Shown here: positions 54,848 to 62,356 of the stretch, in pieces
Layout: the number at the start of each line of letters is the position of its first letter
Numbering within the stretch: the stretch's first letter is position 1
Source of the DNA: Cytobacillus firmus DS1
GTDB lineage: Bacteria > Bacillota > Bacilli > Bacillales > Cytobacillaceae
Reading direction: 5' to 3'
DNA: 64,000 bases
NCBI RefSeq assembly: GCF_000565285.1
Contig: NZ_APVL01000001.1
Span: 310,001-374,000 of the forward strand
Made by a program: the position numbers and the translations under genes
Notes under the pieces: model-generated
What the model saw: the letters and a program-made list of their open reading frames with translations, nothing else
Database searches by the model: none
Told to the model about the DNA's origin: nothing

Positions 54848-54879
54848 AGCCGGAATTGTCGCGAACAACAATTCCGGCT
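54848..54879 (-). terminator. Terminator of the DUF3243 gene
   Basis: AGCCGGAATTGT pairs perfectly with ACAATTCCGGCT; the T-rich run lies on the minus strand, just after the minus gene. Confidence 0.88.
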
Positions 54880-54885
54880 CCATTA

Positions 54886-55227
54886 TTATGCCTGCTCTGT
54901 CAGGCGTACAAGCATATGTGCGAGCTTATGCCTTTCTTCATCATCCCCGACCTTCCATAACTCCTTCAGCAGCTGTTCTTCACGGTTTTTTGGCTCCACA
55001 TTTTCAGCGAGGTAGCCAGCCACTTTTTCCGCTGTTACGGCAAGCTGTTCCTCATTTAATCCCAGCTTCTTGCCAAGCTCAATTCGTTCCGCCAGATAGC
55101 TCTTAAATTCATCGAAGCTGCTTAAAATATCTTCAGCACGTTCATTGGACATCTTGTCCATTGCGCTCTTAATATTTTTTGTATCCAGTTCACCATCTTG
55201 TTTGATTACATGTTCTTGTTCATTCAT
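54886..55227 (-). CDS. DUF3243 family protein
   Basis: A 113-residue, helical, charged protein. ILSSFDEFKSYLAERIELGKKLGLNEEQLA is the DUF3243 core (YmfJ-like in B. subtilis), with an N-terminal extension of about 30 residues and a C-terminal DDEERHKLAHMLVRL helix. Unknown function. GGGAGG precedes the ATG. It lies 66 bases after the second tatC. Confidence 0.85.
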   Translation of the reverse strand: MNEQEHVIKQDGELDTKNIKSAMDKMSNERAEDILSSFDEFKSYLAERIELGKKLGLNEEQLAVTAEKVAGYLAENVEPKNREEQLLKELWKVGDDEERHKLAHMLVRLTEQA

Positions 55228-55293
55228 TTTTATAGACCTCCCAAAGGATTGTTTTCTTATTAAATATCCTTTTAGAAGGAGAATTAAACTCTT

Positions 55294-56022
55294 TTAGATT
55301 TCACTGGATGGTGTTTCCTGAACAGCTTTCAGTTTCCTGAACTTTACTTTGGATAAAATAACGCCAAGTTCATATAGCCCGATAAGAGGCACGAGGACTA
55401 GAATCTGTGAAAATAAATCAGGCGGGGTAATGAGAGCTGATACAACAGCCATGATCAAATAAGCATATTTTCTCATTGAGCTGAGCATAACCGGGGTGAC
55501 AATGCCGATTGTTGTCAGAAACAATAACAGTAAAGGCACTTCAAACAGGAAACCAAACGGAATGGTCGACATCAAAAGAAACGAAAAATACTCCCTGGCT
55601 GTGATCATCATCGCAAAATGTGATTCACCCAACAGCATTAAAAACTGATAAATGGCAGGGAATATAATAAAAAATCCGAAGCCGAGCCCGCCGATAAAGC
55701 TGAAAAGAATGGCCGGGAAAAACATTAGAGATACTCTGCTTTCTTTTTCCGTTAAAGCAGGTTTTACAAACAGCCAGATCTGATAGGAAATGAAAGGAAG
55801 CGAAAGCCCAAGGCTGATGCTTCCTGCAATTCCTGTGTACAGCTTAATGACATCCAGCGGTCCAAGCATAACCAGCTCATGATCGTTTGCCAGCATAGGA
55901 ATCAGCCGGTTGATGAAAAACAGACATAGGGCAAAGCTGACAATAAAGAAAATCAGAGATCGAATCAGCACTTTTCGCAGGTCTGTTAAATGCTCTATAA
56001 GGGTTTGTTCGTCCGTTTTCAT
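55294..56022 (-). CDS. tatC: Twin-arginine translocase receptor subunit TatC (second copy)
   Basis: A 242-residue TatC paralogue with six helices, N-terminal LIEHLTDLRKVLIRSL and GIVTPVMLSSMRKYAYLI. It differs substantially from the TatC at 2.1 kb, so the two pairs are old paralogues rather than a recent duplication. CAGGAGGG precedes the ATG. It is downstream of tatA and, across a repeat element, of the gluconate-dehydrogenase-like genes on the same strand, one of which encodes a Tat substrate. Confidence 0.95.
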   Translation of the reverse strand: MKTDEQTLIEHLTDLRKVLIRSLIFFIVSFALCLFFINRLIPMLANDHELVMLGPLDVIKLYTGIAGSISLGLSLPFISYQIWLFVKPALTEKESRVSLMFFPAILFSFIGGLGFGFFIIFPAIYQFLMLLGESHFAMMITAREYFSFLLMSTIPFGFLFEVPLLLLFLTTIGIVTPVMLSSMRKYAYLIMAVVSALITPPDLFSQILVLVPLIGLYELGVILSKVKFRKLKAVQETPSSEI

Positions 56023-56039
56023 GCTACTAAACCCTCCTG

Positions 56040-56258
56040 TTAAAGCGGCTTATCCTTCCGGTCAGCCGTTTCAATTGAACGTGTTTTTTGATCAGGTTCA
56101 TCGTCATCGCTCATAATTTCTCTGGCTGATCTTTTGAATTCTGATAAGGTTCTTCCAAAGGCAGAACCGATCTCAGGAAGCTTTTTTGGCCCAAAGATAA
56201 TTAAGGTTATAACCAGGATGATGATCAATCCGGGTATTCCGATATTTGAAAGCCCCAT
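56040..56258 (-). CDS. tatA: Sec-independent translocase pore subunit TatA (second copy)
   Basis: A 72-residue TatA protein: helix [20 protein letters not shown] followed by [14 protein letters not shown] and a longer acidic tail (DDDEPDQK) than the first copy. Start ATG 56258 follows AAGGAG at eight bases; the GTG three codons upstream is less likely. It lies 17 bases before tatC, in the same operon. Confidence 0.94.
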   Translation of the reverse strand: MGLSNIGIPGLIIILVITLIIFGPKKLPEIGSAFGRTLSEFKRSAREIMSDDDEPDQKTRSIETADRKDKPL

Positions 56259-56322
56259 GATGTTCACTCCTTCTTGAAAAATTTCTTAAAAGGTAAGTTA
56301 GTATTAGCTTGAACTTCGAGAA

Positions 56323-56628
56323 CTGTCCAGCTCCAGCGCCTACCCCCTCGAGATCACAAGCCAATCCTCCCAAAAAGGCAAAGAATGCCTTTCAGGGAGG
56401 CTCGTCTTGTGCTTGAGGCCCACAGGACAAGGAAGGCTTCGTCAGCATAAACATCGCACGACCAAAAGCGACAGCTTTTGGGAGGATGTGGGTCATGCAG
56501 ACGTTGCCACAGGACAAGGAAAGCTACGGCAGCGATACATCGCACGACCGAAAGCGGCAGCTTTTGGGAGGACGTGGCGTTCTTAGTCTGCGTTCCTTCG
56601 TGAGCAAGGCGGTTACGCTTTTCTTATG
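56323..56628. repeat. Intergenic composite repeat, copy B (between tatA and the GMC gene)
   Basis: Starts CTGTCCAGCTCCAGCGCCTA and ends GGTTACGCTTTTCTTATGC, touching the stop codon of the GMC gene. It contains an internal tandem duplication of about 72 bases (CACAGGACAAGGAARGCTWC through GGGAGGAYGTGG). Shared ends and central block relate it to copy A at 29.6 kb. It fills the 365-base gene-free gap. Confidence 0.85.
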
Positions 56629-58333
56629 CAAGCAGGCCGCCTTCTTTGCTGTATTTGATGATTCCTTCAGCAGCACGGTAGGCGAGCGCCCCAACGGTTC
56701 CTGTCGGATTATATCCTCCGTTGTGAGGGAAAGCGGAGGCACCAACGACAAAGACATTCTCTGCATCCCACATTTGAAGATAGTTATTTACGGCTGATGT
56801 TTCAGGCTCTGCCCCCATGATGACACCGCCTGTATTGTGTGTCGTCTGGTAAGGGACGATATCGTAATGCTCCAGCTGCTGCCGGTCGTTAATTTTTGAC
56901 GGTCCCATTTCCTTCATGATGTTGTCTGTAATTTTTCCAATATAGTTATAAAGGTTCTTATCCTGTTCAGTGAAATCGTAAGTCATACGAAGCAGCGGAA
57001 GCCCGTAAGCATCTTTATAAGAAGGATCCAGATCCATATAATTGAGCTGAACAGGCATGGATGCCCCCTGGGTGCCAATGCTTAAAGCCCGTGTGAAATA
57101 CTTGATGGAATTCTCCTTAAACTTGCTGCCCCATTTCGGTGTATCAGTCGGAACCATATTATATTGAATCGGACGGTATCCTGATTGGTTGATAGATATG
57201 GAGCCGCCATGGATAAAGTCAAGATCCGAGTGGTCAAAATTGTCTCCATTGTAATCATCCACAGTTGCACCGAGGGCACCGGCACCCATGAAAGTGTTAA
57301 ATTGTTCTTCATCGAAAAAGCCCGCTGACCCGGGAAGGATCTGATAGCAATAGTTCTTCCCGATCACCCCTGTGCCTGTATCAGGATTGTATGGGCTTCC
57401 CAGTTTGGATGTCAGCAGCAGGCGGGTGTTATTCATGACATAGCTGGTCACAATAACCATTTCAGCCGGCTGAATGAATTCTTCTTTTGTCTGGACATCC
57501 ACATAGCGCACACCGGTTGCTTTTTTCCCGTCATGAATAATTTCCGTTACATTCGCAAAATTGCGGATATCCACATTTCCCGTTTCTTTGGCAAACGGAA
57601 TGACGGCTACAGTCGGATCTGCCTTGGCGCCATATTCACAGCCGAAGCGTTCGCAAAACGCACAATACTGGCATGGCGCCATCTTTGCGCCATATTGGTT
57701 CTCATAAGCCTCGCTCATATTGCCCGATGGCATTTGGTAAGGTTTCATCCCCAATGATTTCGCGGCCTTTTTAAATCTTGCTGTAATAGGTGTTTCCTTC
57801 ATTGGAGGATTTGGGAACGGATCTGCTCTTTTTGGCCCCAGTTCACCTTCTTCTCCGCCAATTCCTGCAGCCTTTTCAAATTCGTAGAAATAAGGCTCTA
57901 ATTCATCGTATGTAATGCCCCAATCCTGAATTTGAAGACCTTTGATCTTGGATTCGCCATATTTTTTTACTGTCTGTGACTTGATTTCAAAATCATAAGG
58001 CAGAAAGCGGAAAGTATGACCATTCCAGTGAACACCGGACCCTCCTAAACCTTCGCCCAGCAAAAAGGACCCAAGCTGGCGCATCGGAAGGGCACGTTCC
58101 TTCCCGTGATTGCGGAATGTGATCGTTTCTTTAGAAAGATCCTGCATTAATTCATAGCGGATTCCATAGCGCAGTTCATCATGGACTACATAGTAGTCCT
58201 TGACGCCGCGCTCTTTTCCACGCTCCAGGCCAACAACTTTTAATCCCTGTTTCCCAAGTTCAGCTGCAATGATTCCGCCGGCCCATCCGACTCCTACAAT
58301 GACTGCATCAGTTTTTGGCAATGTTTTCGCCAT
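56624..58333 (-). CDS. GMC-type FAD oxidoreductase, gluconate 2-dehydrogenase flavoprotein-like
   Basis: A 569-residue flavoprotein. AVIVGVGWAGGIIAAELGKQG is the FAD site in outline (residues 11-31); GEGLGGSGVHWNG and the C-terminal NTGGVIMGAEP with NPTGTVGALAYRAAEG are family motifs. A Cys-rich stretch (CQYCAFCERFGC) may hold a metal cluster. It is the catalytic subunit of a membrane dehydrogenase for sugars or sugar acids. Start ATG 58333 follows AAGGAAG. No cytochrome c subunit gene is present. It folds with FAD, so it probably rides the Tat pathway with its partner. Confidence 0.9.
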   Translation of the reverse strand: MAKTLPKTDAVIVGVGWAGGIIAAELGKQGLKVVGLERGKERGVKDYYVVHDELRYGIRYELMQDLSKETITFRNHGKERALPMRQLGSFLLGEGLGGSGVHWNGHTFRFLPYDFEIKSQTVKKYGESKIKGLQIQDWGITYDELEPYFYEFEKAAGIGGEEGELGPKRADPFPNPPMKETPITARFKKAAKSLGMKPYQMPSGNMSEAYENQYGAKMAPCQYCAFCERFGCEYGAKADPTVAVIPFAKETGNVDIRNFANVTEIIHDGKKATGVRYVDVQTKEEFIQPAEMVIVTSYVMNNTRLLLTSKLGSPYNPDTGTGVIGKNYCYQILPGSAGFFDEEQFNTFMGAGALGATVDDYNGDNFDHSDLDFIHGGSISINQSGYRPIQYNMVPTDTPKWGSKFKENSIKYFTRALSIGTQGASMPVQLNYMDLDPSYKDAYGLPLLRMTYDFTEQDKNLYNYIGKITDNIMKEMGPSKINDRQQLEHYDIVPYQTTHNTGGVIMGAEPETSAVNNYLQMWDAENVFVVGASAFPHNGGYNPTGTVGALAYRAAEGIIKYSKEGGLLA

Positions 58334-58359
58334 GTTTACCACTTCCTTAAAAGATAGTA

Positions 58360-59124
58360 CTATTTCGTATATGAATGGAGACTGTTCGGTTTAATTTTCA
58401 CGAATTTTTCAGACTCAATTTGATTGATATAGCTCATTTGATGGCCAGGAAAGTCTTTCATTTTCCAGCCTTCCATATTTTTGTTTCCGGCATAGGCAGG
58501 ATCTGCATATACACCTTCAATGGTGGCTGCCCGGAGAATATTAAAGAAAGTCCTGGAAGTAACACCACGGAGCTTCACTTGATCCTCTTCAAAGGCTGTA
58601 AGAATTTCATCCTGCTGTTCGCCCTCCAGTTCAGCAAATGGCTTCTTGAACTTTTCATTGCTGTAGGTCTGCAGGGCAGCAAGTCCGACATCAAATACTT
58701 CATGCCGTTTTAAAGGGGACTGGTAGCCCTGAAAGTTCGACCCCGGAAAAAACGGACCCTGCATATATTCCCTTGTATTGTTGCCCCATGAGCCCGCAAG
58801 CTGGTGGTCAATAAAAAATGGAACATCCAAATCATTGGCGCCAGGGCCATTTTCATCCTTTGGATAAATTCTCTCAACGGCAGCCTGCAGAATTCCGAAT
58901 GTCTCGGGGTTTGTAAAATATAAAGGTGACTGCTGATAGGCAACCTGATCATGTCCGTTAGTATGGGTATTCTCTTCCGTTGCTGTACCGTCTTTGTTCA
59001 TGTTTGCACCAATTAAGCCGCCAAGAATACCGCCTCCCACTAAACCGCCGGCAACTAATCCGGAATTGCGGATGAACCTCCTCCTGGACATGGTTGATTC
59101 TTGTTTTTGTTCATGTTCAGACAT
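58360..59124 (-). CDS. Gluconate 2-dehydrogenase subunit 3 family protein with Tat signal
   Basis: A 254-residue small subunit of the gluconate-dehydrogenase family. The N-terminus carries SRRRFIRNSGLVAGG, a twin-arginine signal with a glycine-rich hydrophobic core, so the complex is exported folded; the flavoprotein has no signal and probably hitch-hikes. The C-terminal part (FFNILRAATIEGVYADPAYAGN) is the family core. It is the first gene, 26 bases before the flavoprotein gene; tatA-tatC follow on the same strand. GGAGG is 11 bases from the ATG, a little long. Confidence 0.9.
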   Translation of the reverse strand: MSEHEQKQESTMSRRRFIRNSGLVAGGLVGGGILGGLIGANMNKDGTATEENTHTNGHDQVAYQQSPLYFTNPETFGILQAAVERIYPKDENGPGANDLDVPFFIDHQLAGSWGNNTREYMQGPFFPGSNFQGYQSPLKRHEVFDVGLAALQTYSNEKFKKPFAELEGEQQDEILTAFEEDQVKLRGVTSRTFFNILRAATIEGVYADPAYAGNKNMEGWKMKDFPGHQMSYINQIESEKFVKIKPNSLHSYTK

Positions 59125-59583
59125 TTATATGGAAACCTCCTTTTATTTGCCATTATGGAGAAAAATATACTTGTCTAAACAGTTCGATGGGATTATTTTT
59201 TGGATTGTGAAAAGAAGAGAGGAGATATGGGGGTTTTTATGACATTAAAAAAGATGCAAACCGATTGGTCTGCACCTTTTTTAAGTCCGAATGACGGACA
59301 CCCTGGAGATTACGATTTGCATAGGGCCGTACCGATTTTAAATATATCGGTTATAGACGAGAGTGCCTTTCGAACGCTCTGCAAACCCTCCCTGGTTTCT
59401 TGCAATGCCAATGACGAACCTTGAAGTCGCTGTTACGCTTTTCATCGTCAACCAGTCCCTTCCGTTTTGTTATTGGCCTTGCATTATTTGTTTACCCCGT
59501 GAACTTGTCTTAAAACCTGTTTATCTAAAAAATTGGAGTTTTTTTCTTTAATAGATAAAATGAAAGAAAGGAAGTGAAACACG
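59125..59583. other. Gene-free stretch with a terminator-like hairpin and repeat remnants
   Basis: This stretch of about 460 bases has no convincing gene. GATGCAAACC pairs with GGTCTGCACC (8 of 10) at 59250-59273 with TTTTTT after it. At about 59425-59450 GTTACGCTTTTC matches the right end of the composite repeats, suggesting a decayed copy. Short open frames here lack good start sites. Confidence 0.5.
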
Positions 59584-60309
59584 ATGAAAACGAAGAAAGA
59601 AATCCGTGAGTACATATGGAATTTTCTTGAGGAGAACAAGCTTGGCCGCTTTCCGTTTCCTTTATCGAATAGAATTCCCAATTTCAAAGGAGCTGAAAAA
59701 GCGGCTGCATTTGTTTTTACTATGCCTGAGTATAAAGAGGCTAAGGTAATTAAGGTAAATCCTGATTCTCCGCAGCTGCCGGTCCGCACCCAAATTCTGA
59801 AGGATGGAAAGACATTGCTGGTTCCGACTCCGCGGCTGAAAGCAGGATTTATTATGGTAAAGCCGGAATGGGTACCTGCCGGGGAAGAGCGGAAAGCAGC
59901 GAGCCTTAAGCATATCCACTCATATGGAAAAGAAGTCCCCCTCACACAATTGCCGAAAATTGATTTGTTTTTTGCCGGATCAGTGGGCCTTCACCGGGAT
60001 GGCCGGCGGGTTGGAAAAGGGGAGGGCTATGCTGACAGGGAGTATGCGATAATCAGAGAACTGGGGAATCCTGAAATCCCCGTGATTGGAACGGTTAACA
60101 GCGCCCAGTTGACAGAGGCAGATATTCCGAGGGATGCGTATGATCTGACTGTCGACTGGATTGCCACTGAAAAGGAACTGATCAAAACCAATACACCATA
60201 TCCAAAACCTAACGGGATTCAATGGGATCTTGTAACGGAGAAGGAAATGGAAGAGATGCCGGTTTTGCGTGAAATATGGGAGATCACAAAAGGAAAGGCA
60301 GCCAAGTAA
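59584..60309 (+). CDS. 5-formyltetrahydrofolate cyclo-ligase-like protein
   Basis: A 241-residue protein of the 5-FTHF cyclo-ligase superfamily. VGLHRDGRRVGKGEGYADREYAI carries the Mg-ATP and folate motif, and KTLLVPTPRLKAGFI the N-terminal site. It is longer and more divergent than YqgN, resembling the MTHFSD/COG0212-like branch, so folate activity is likely but not certain. AAAGGAAGTG precedes the ATG. Convergent with the gene that follows. Confidence 0.8.
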   Translation: MKTKKEIREYIWNFLEENKLGRFPFPLSNRIPNFKGAEKAAAFVFTMPEYKEAKVIKVNPDSPQLPVRTQILKDGKTLLVPTPRLKAGFIMVKPEWVPAGEERKAASLKHIHSYGKEVPLTQLPKIDLFFAGSVGLHRDGRRVGKGEGYADREYAIIRELGNPEIPVIGTVNSAQLTEADIPRDAYDLTVDWIATEKELIKTNTPYPKPNGIQWDLVTEKEMEEMPVLREIWEITKGKAAK

Positions 60310-60321
60310 TTGACTGCCTTT
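60294..60321. terminator. Short hairpin between convergent genes
   Basis: AAAGGCAG and CTGCCTTT form an 8-bp stem around 12 bases, with short T runs on either strand; it overlaps the cyclo-ligase stop. Confidence 0.55.
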
Positions 60322-60875
60322 CAAGCTTTCACTTCGTCCATTTTCTTTAAAACATCATCAATCTTTGCGTGATTTTCAGGGGATTCATCAATATGCTTCC
60401 ATAAGATTTTTCCCTGAGGCGAGAAAAGCCATGTCCCGCCCTGAATGTAGACATCCTGAGTTTTCATGGACTTCATGACAAATTCCTTTTGTTTTTCATC
60501 CTTAGGGATAAAGCCGCTGACTTTTCCTGTAATAAATCCAAATGCTGCTTTTGAAAGAAGCTTCCACTTTGGCATGGTTTTATGTCCCATTCCTCTATAA
60601 GCTTCCCGGGAAGGGTCGCCGAGGATCGGAAAAGGGAACGGACCGAATTGCTCAAGGAATTGATTGATAAATGTTCCTTTCGAAGGAGCAATGACAATGA
60701 CTTGAAAACCTCTTGCTTCTACTTCATTTATGCGCTCGCGCAACTGCGCAAGATATTGCCGGCAGACCGGTCAGCCGAGATGGCGGACGAAAACAGCCAT
60801 TGTGTATTGGCTGCTGATGGCCTGTTCAAGCGTAATAGCAGTATCAGGATTCTGCGTTTCTAAACGATAATTCAT
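60321..60875 (-). CDS. Peroxiredoxin-like (AhpC-TSA_2/SelU-type) protein with in-frame TGA at the CxxC motif: candidate selenoprotein
   Basis: From ATG 60875 (AAAGGCGGG upstream) the frame reads MNYRLETQNPDTAI, then MAVFVRHLG, TGA (60773-60771), PVCRQYLAQLRERINEVEARG and on to the stop at 60321, giving 184 residues with the TGA at codon 35. Family members have a CxxC redox pair at this point (RHFGCPxCR); TGA takes the place of the first Cys, giving UPVC. The eukaryotic relatives SelU/PRXL2 carry Sec at the same site. The rest of the frame is intact and typical (VIAPSKGTFINQFLEQFGPFPF, ILGDPSREAYRGMG). Either Sec is inserted, or this is a nonsense mutation or read error. Selenocysteine genes are not in the window. 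Confidence 0.75.
60735..60752 (-). other. Candidate bacterial SECIS stem-loop
   Basis: On the coding strand CUUGCGC-AGUU-GCGCGAG forms a 7-bp stem (one G-U), starting 19 bases after the TGA. The loop lies 26-29 bases downstream and has G as its second base. Bacterial SECIS elements usually place a G-containing apical loop about 16-37 bases after UGA. A short competing hairpin (CCGG-UCUG-CCGG) begins directly after the TGA. Confidence 0.4.
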
Positions 60876-60948
60876 GAATATCCCGCCTTTCGGAATTACT
60901 TCTGATCATACCTAATCTTTTTAATAGAATAAAGCGATGCGGCTTACG

Positions 60949-60976
60949 CAAAAAAACAGGAGTTCGCACTCCTGTT
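60949..60976 (-). terminator. Terminator of the BI-1-like gene
   Basis: AACAGGAGT-TCGC-ACTCCTGTT, perfect 9-bp stem with a T run on the minus strand. Confidence 0.92.
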
Positions 60977-61617
60977 TAGTCCCGGCTCCCCAATATTCCA
61001 AAAATGCGCAGGATATTAATGAACAGGTTGATAAAATCAAGATATAGGTTAAGAGCCATCAAAGGAACTTCTTCCGGTGACACTCCATACTGCTTCATGC
61101 GGTTGAAGTCGAATAGCACATATCCGCTGAACACAAGCACTCCGATGAAGGAGAACGCGAGCATCGCGTTAGAGCTTAATGGCCAGATGAGGCTGAAAAT
61201 TCCGATCGCAATAAGAGCGAGCAATGCCGCCATCAGCATGCCGCCAAGGAAAGATAAGTCCCGCTTCGTTGTCGAAGCATATACGGCTAAACCTGTGAAC
61301 ACAACCGTTGTCGTCGCAAGTGCTGTTAAAACAGGGTTAGGTCCAATAGCAGCCAGGTAGTGGGCAACAATCGGGTAGGTCGTCATCCCTGAAATAAATG
61401 TAAAGACATACAGGAATGTATACCCAATAGCTTTTTTGCGGCGGAGCAGGAAAGCGAAAAGCAGCATTCCGAGCTCAAGAAGCATCAGCGGCAAAAACAG
61501 GGCTGGAGGGATGAAAACACCCGCCATCGTTCCGGTAAATGCAATCCCCAATGATAAGGCAAACGCCCGTAAAACAGAAGGCAAATAACTGTTATTTGCG
61601 GTATGCTGTACATACAT
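60976..61617 (-). CDS. Bax inhibitor-1 family membrane protein (YetJ-like)
   Basis: A 213-residue protein with seven predicted membrane helices. The C-terminal ALNLYLDFINLFINILRIFG with the two Asp residues of the pH-sensing dyad and FSGYVLFDFNRM are BI-1 hallmarks. B. subtilis YetJ is a pH-sensitive calcium leak channel of this family. GGAGAAATGAAG precedes the ATG. The stop lies within the terminator hairpin. Confidence 0.92.
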   Translation of the reverse strand: MYVQHTANNSYLPSVLRAFALSLGIAFTGTMAGVFIPPALFLPLMLLELGMLLFAFLLRRKKAIGYTFLYVFTFISGMTTYPIVAHYLAAIGPNPVLTALATTTVVFTGLAVYASTTKRDLSFLGGMLMAALLALIAIGIFSLIWPLSSNAMLAFSFIGVLVFSGYVLFDFNRMKQYGVSPEEVPLMALNLYLDFINLFINILRIFGILGSRD

Positions 61618-61686
61618 TTCTTCATTTCTCCTCTTTAATCATTTGTATATGTATATACGACTGAGCTATTATTTAAGTTTCATAAA

Positions 61687-62058
61687 TTATTTATTTTTTA
61701 AAAGGTCTCTTATTTCAGTTAAAAGTTCAACATTTTTATCCACAGCTGGTGCCGGTGCTGCTTCTTCTTTCTTTTTGAAACGATTGTTGATAATCCTGAT
61801 AAAGACGAAAATGGAGAAAGCCACGATGAAGAAGTCCACCACATTCTGTATGAATAAACCATATTTCACCTCTGCTCCGCCGACTTTCACCATCAGATCG
61901 GTAAAGTCAACTCCGCCCATCAGCAATCCGACAAGCGGCATAATAATATCATCTACAAGGGAGGATACAATCTTTCCGAAGGCAGCTCCGATTACAACCC
62001 CAACCGCCAAATCCAGAACATTTCCCTTTAGGGCGAATTTTTTAAACTCATTCCACAT
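61687..62058 (-). CDS. mscL: Large-conductance mechanosensitive channel MscL
   Basis: A 123-residue MscL: N-terminal amphipathic helix, [21 protein letters not shown] as TM1 pore segment, [11 protein letters not shown] and a loop, then TM2 and a charged C-terminal helix bundle ([14 protein letters not shown]). It opens on membrane tension to release solutes during osmotic downshock. GAAAGGTG precedes the ATG. Confidence 0.96.
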   Translation of the reverse strand: MWNEFKKFALKGNVLDLAVGVVIGAAFGKIVSSLVDDIIMPLVGLLMGGVDFTDLMVKVGGAEVKYGLFIQNVVDFFIVAFSIFVFIRIINNRFKKKEEAAPAPAVDKNVELLTEIRDLLKNK

Positions 62059-62134
62059 AACAAGTCACCTTTCTTTGAAAATTACCGTTATTATACTATG
62101 AAGAATGTATGAAAACCAGATAAGCAAGCCCCTA

Positions 62135-62163
62135 TTGACAGGAACAGGCTTTTTCTCTATAGT
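62135..62163 (+). promoter_or_regulatory. Sigma-A promoter of queF
   Basis: TTGACA, 17-base spacer, TATAGT; transcription is expected to begin near 62170, leading directly into the riboswitch. Confidence 0.88.
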
Positions 62164-62204
62164 AACTATGACAATTCTATTTCTATCATTCCCGTGTTAT
62201 CGGG

Positions 62205-62241
62205 AGAGGTTCATAGCTTCACCCTCTATAAAAAACTATGG
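62205..62241 (+). ncRNA. PreQ1-I riboswitch aptamer
   Basis: AGAGGTTC at 62205-62212, the pairing strand CCTCT at 62223-62227, and an A-rich tail ending ACTATGG match the small preQ1-I class found upstream of Bacillus queC-F. The TATGG tail (62237-62241) can also pair with CCATA in the terminator stem, giving the expected ligand-controlled switch. Just upstream CCCG-TGTTAT-CGGG can form another small hairpin. Confidence 0.9.
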
Positions 62242-62258
62242 CTTTGATTATAATAATC

Positions 62259-62293
62259 AACCATATCCAAGAGAGGATATGGTTTTATTTTTT
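62259..62293 (+). terminator. Riboswitch expression-platform terminator
   Basis: AACCATATCC-AAGAGA-GGATATGGTT, a perfect 10-bp stem, followed by TTATTTTTT. It lies 17 bases after the aptamer and 64 bases before queF. High preQ1 should favour it. Confidence 0.92.
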
Positions 62294-62356
62294 CAAGCTG
62301 TACTTTTTGGACCTCTCTTTAGGATCAGCGGGATCATATAAAGGGAGGCTATTTTT

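Noticed and set aside
59200-59551. Short overlapping plus-strand frames between the dehydrogenase operon and the cyclo-ligase gene
   Set aside because: They lack good start sites, cross a hairpin terminator and a repeat remnant, and have no recognisable protein character.
62105-62341. 78-codon plus-strand frame upstream of queF
   Set aside because: It runs through a sigma-A promoter, a preQ1-I riboswitch and its terminator, which explain the region better.
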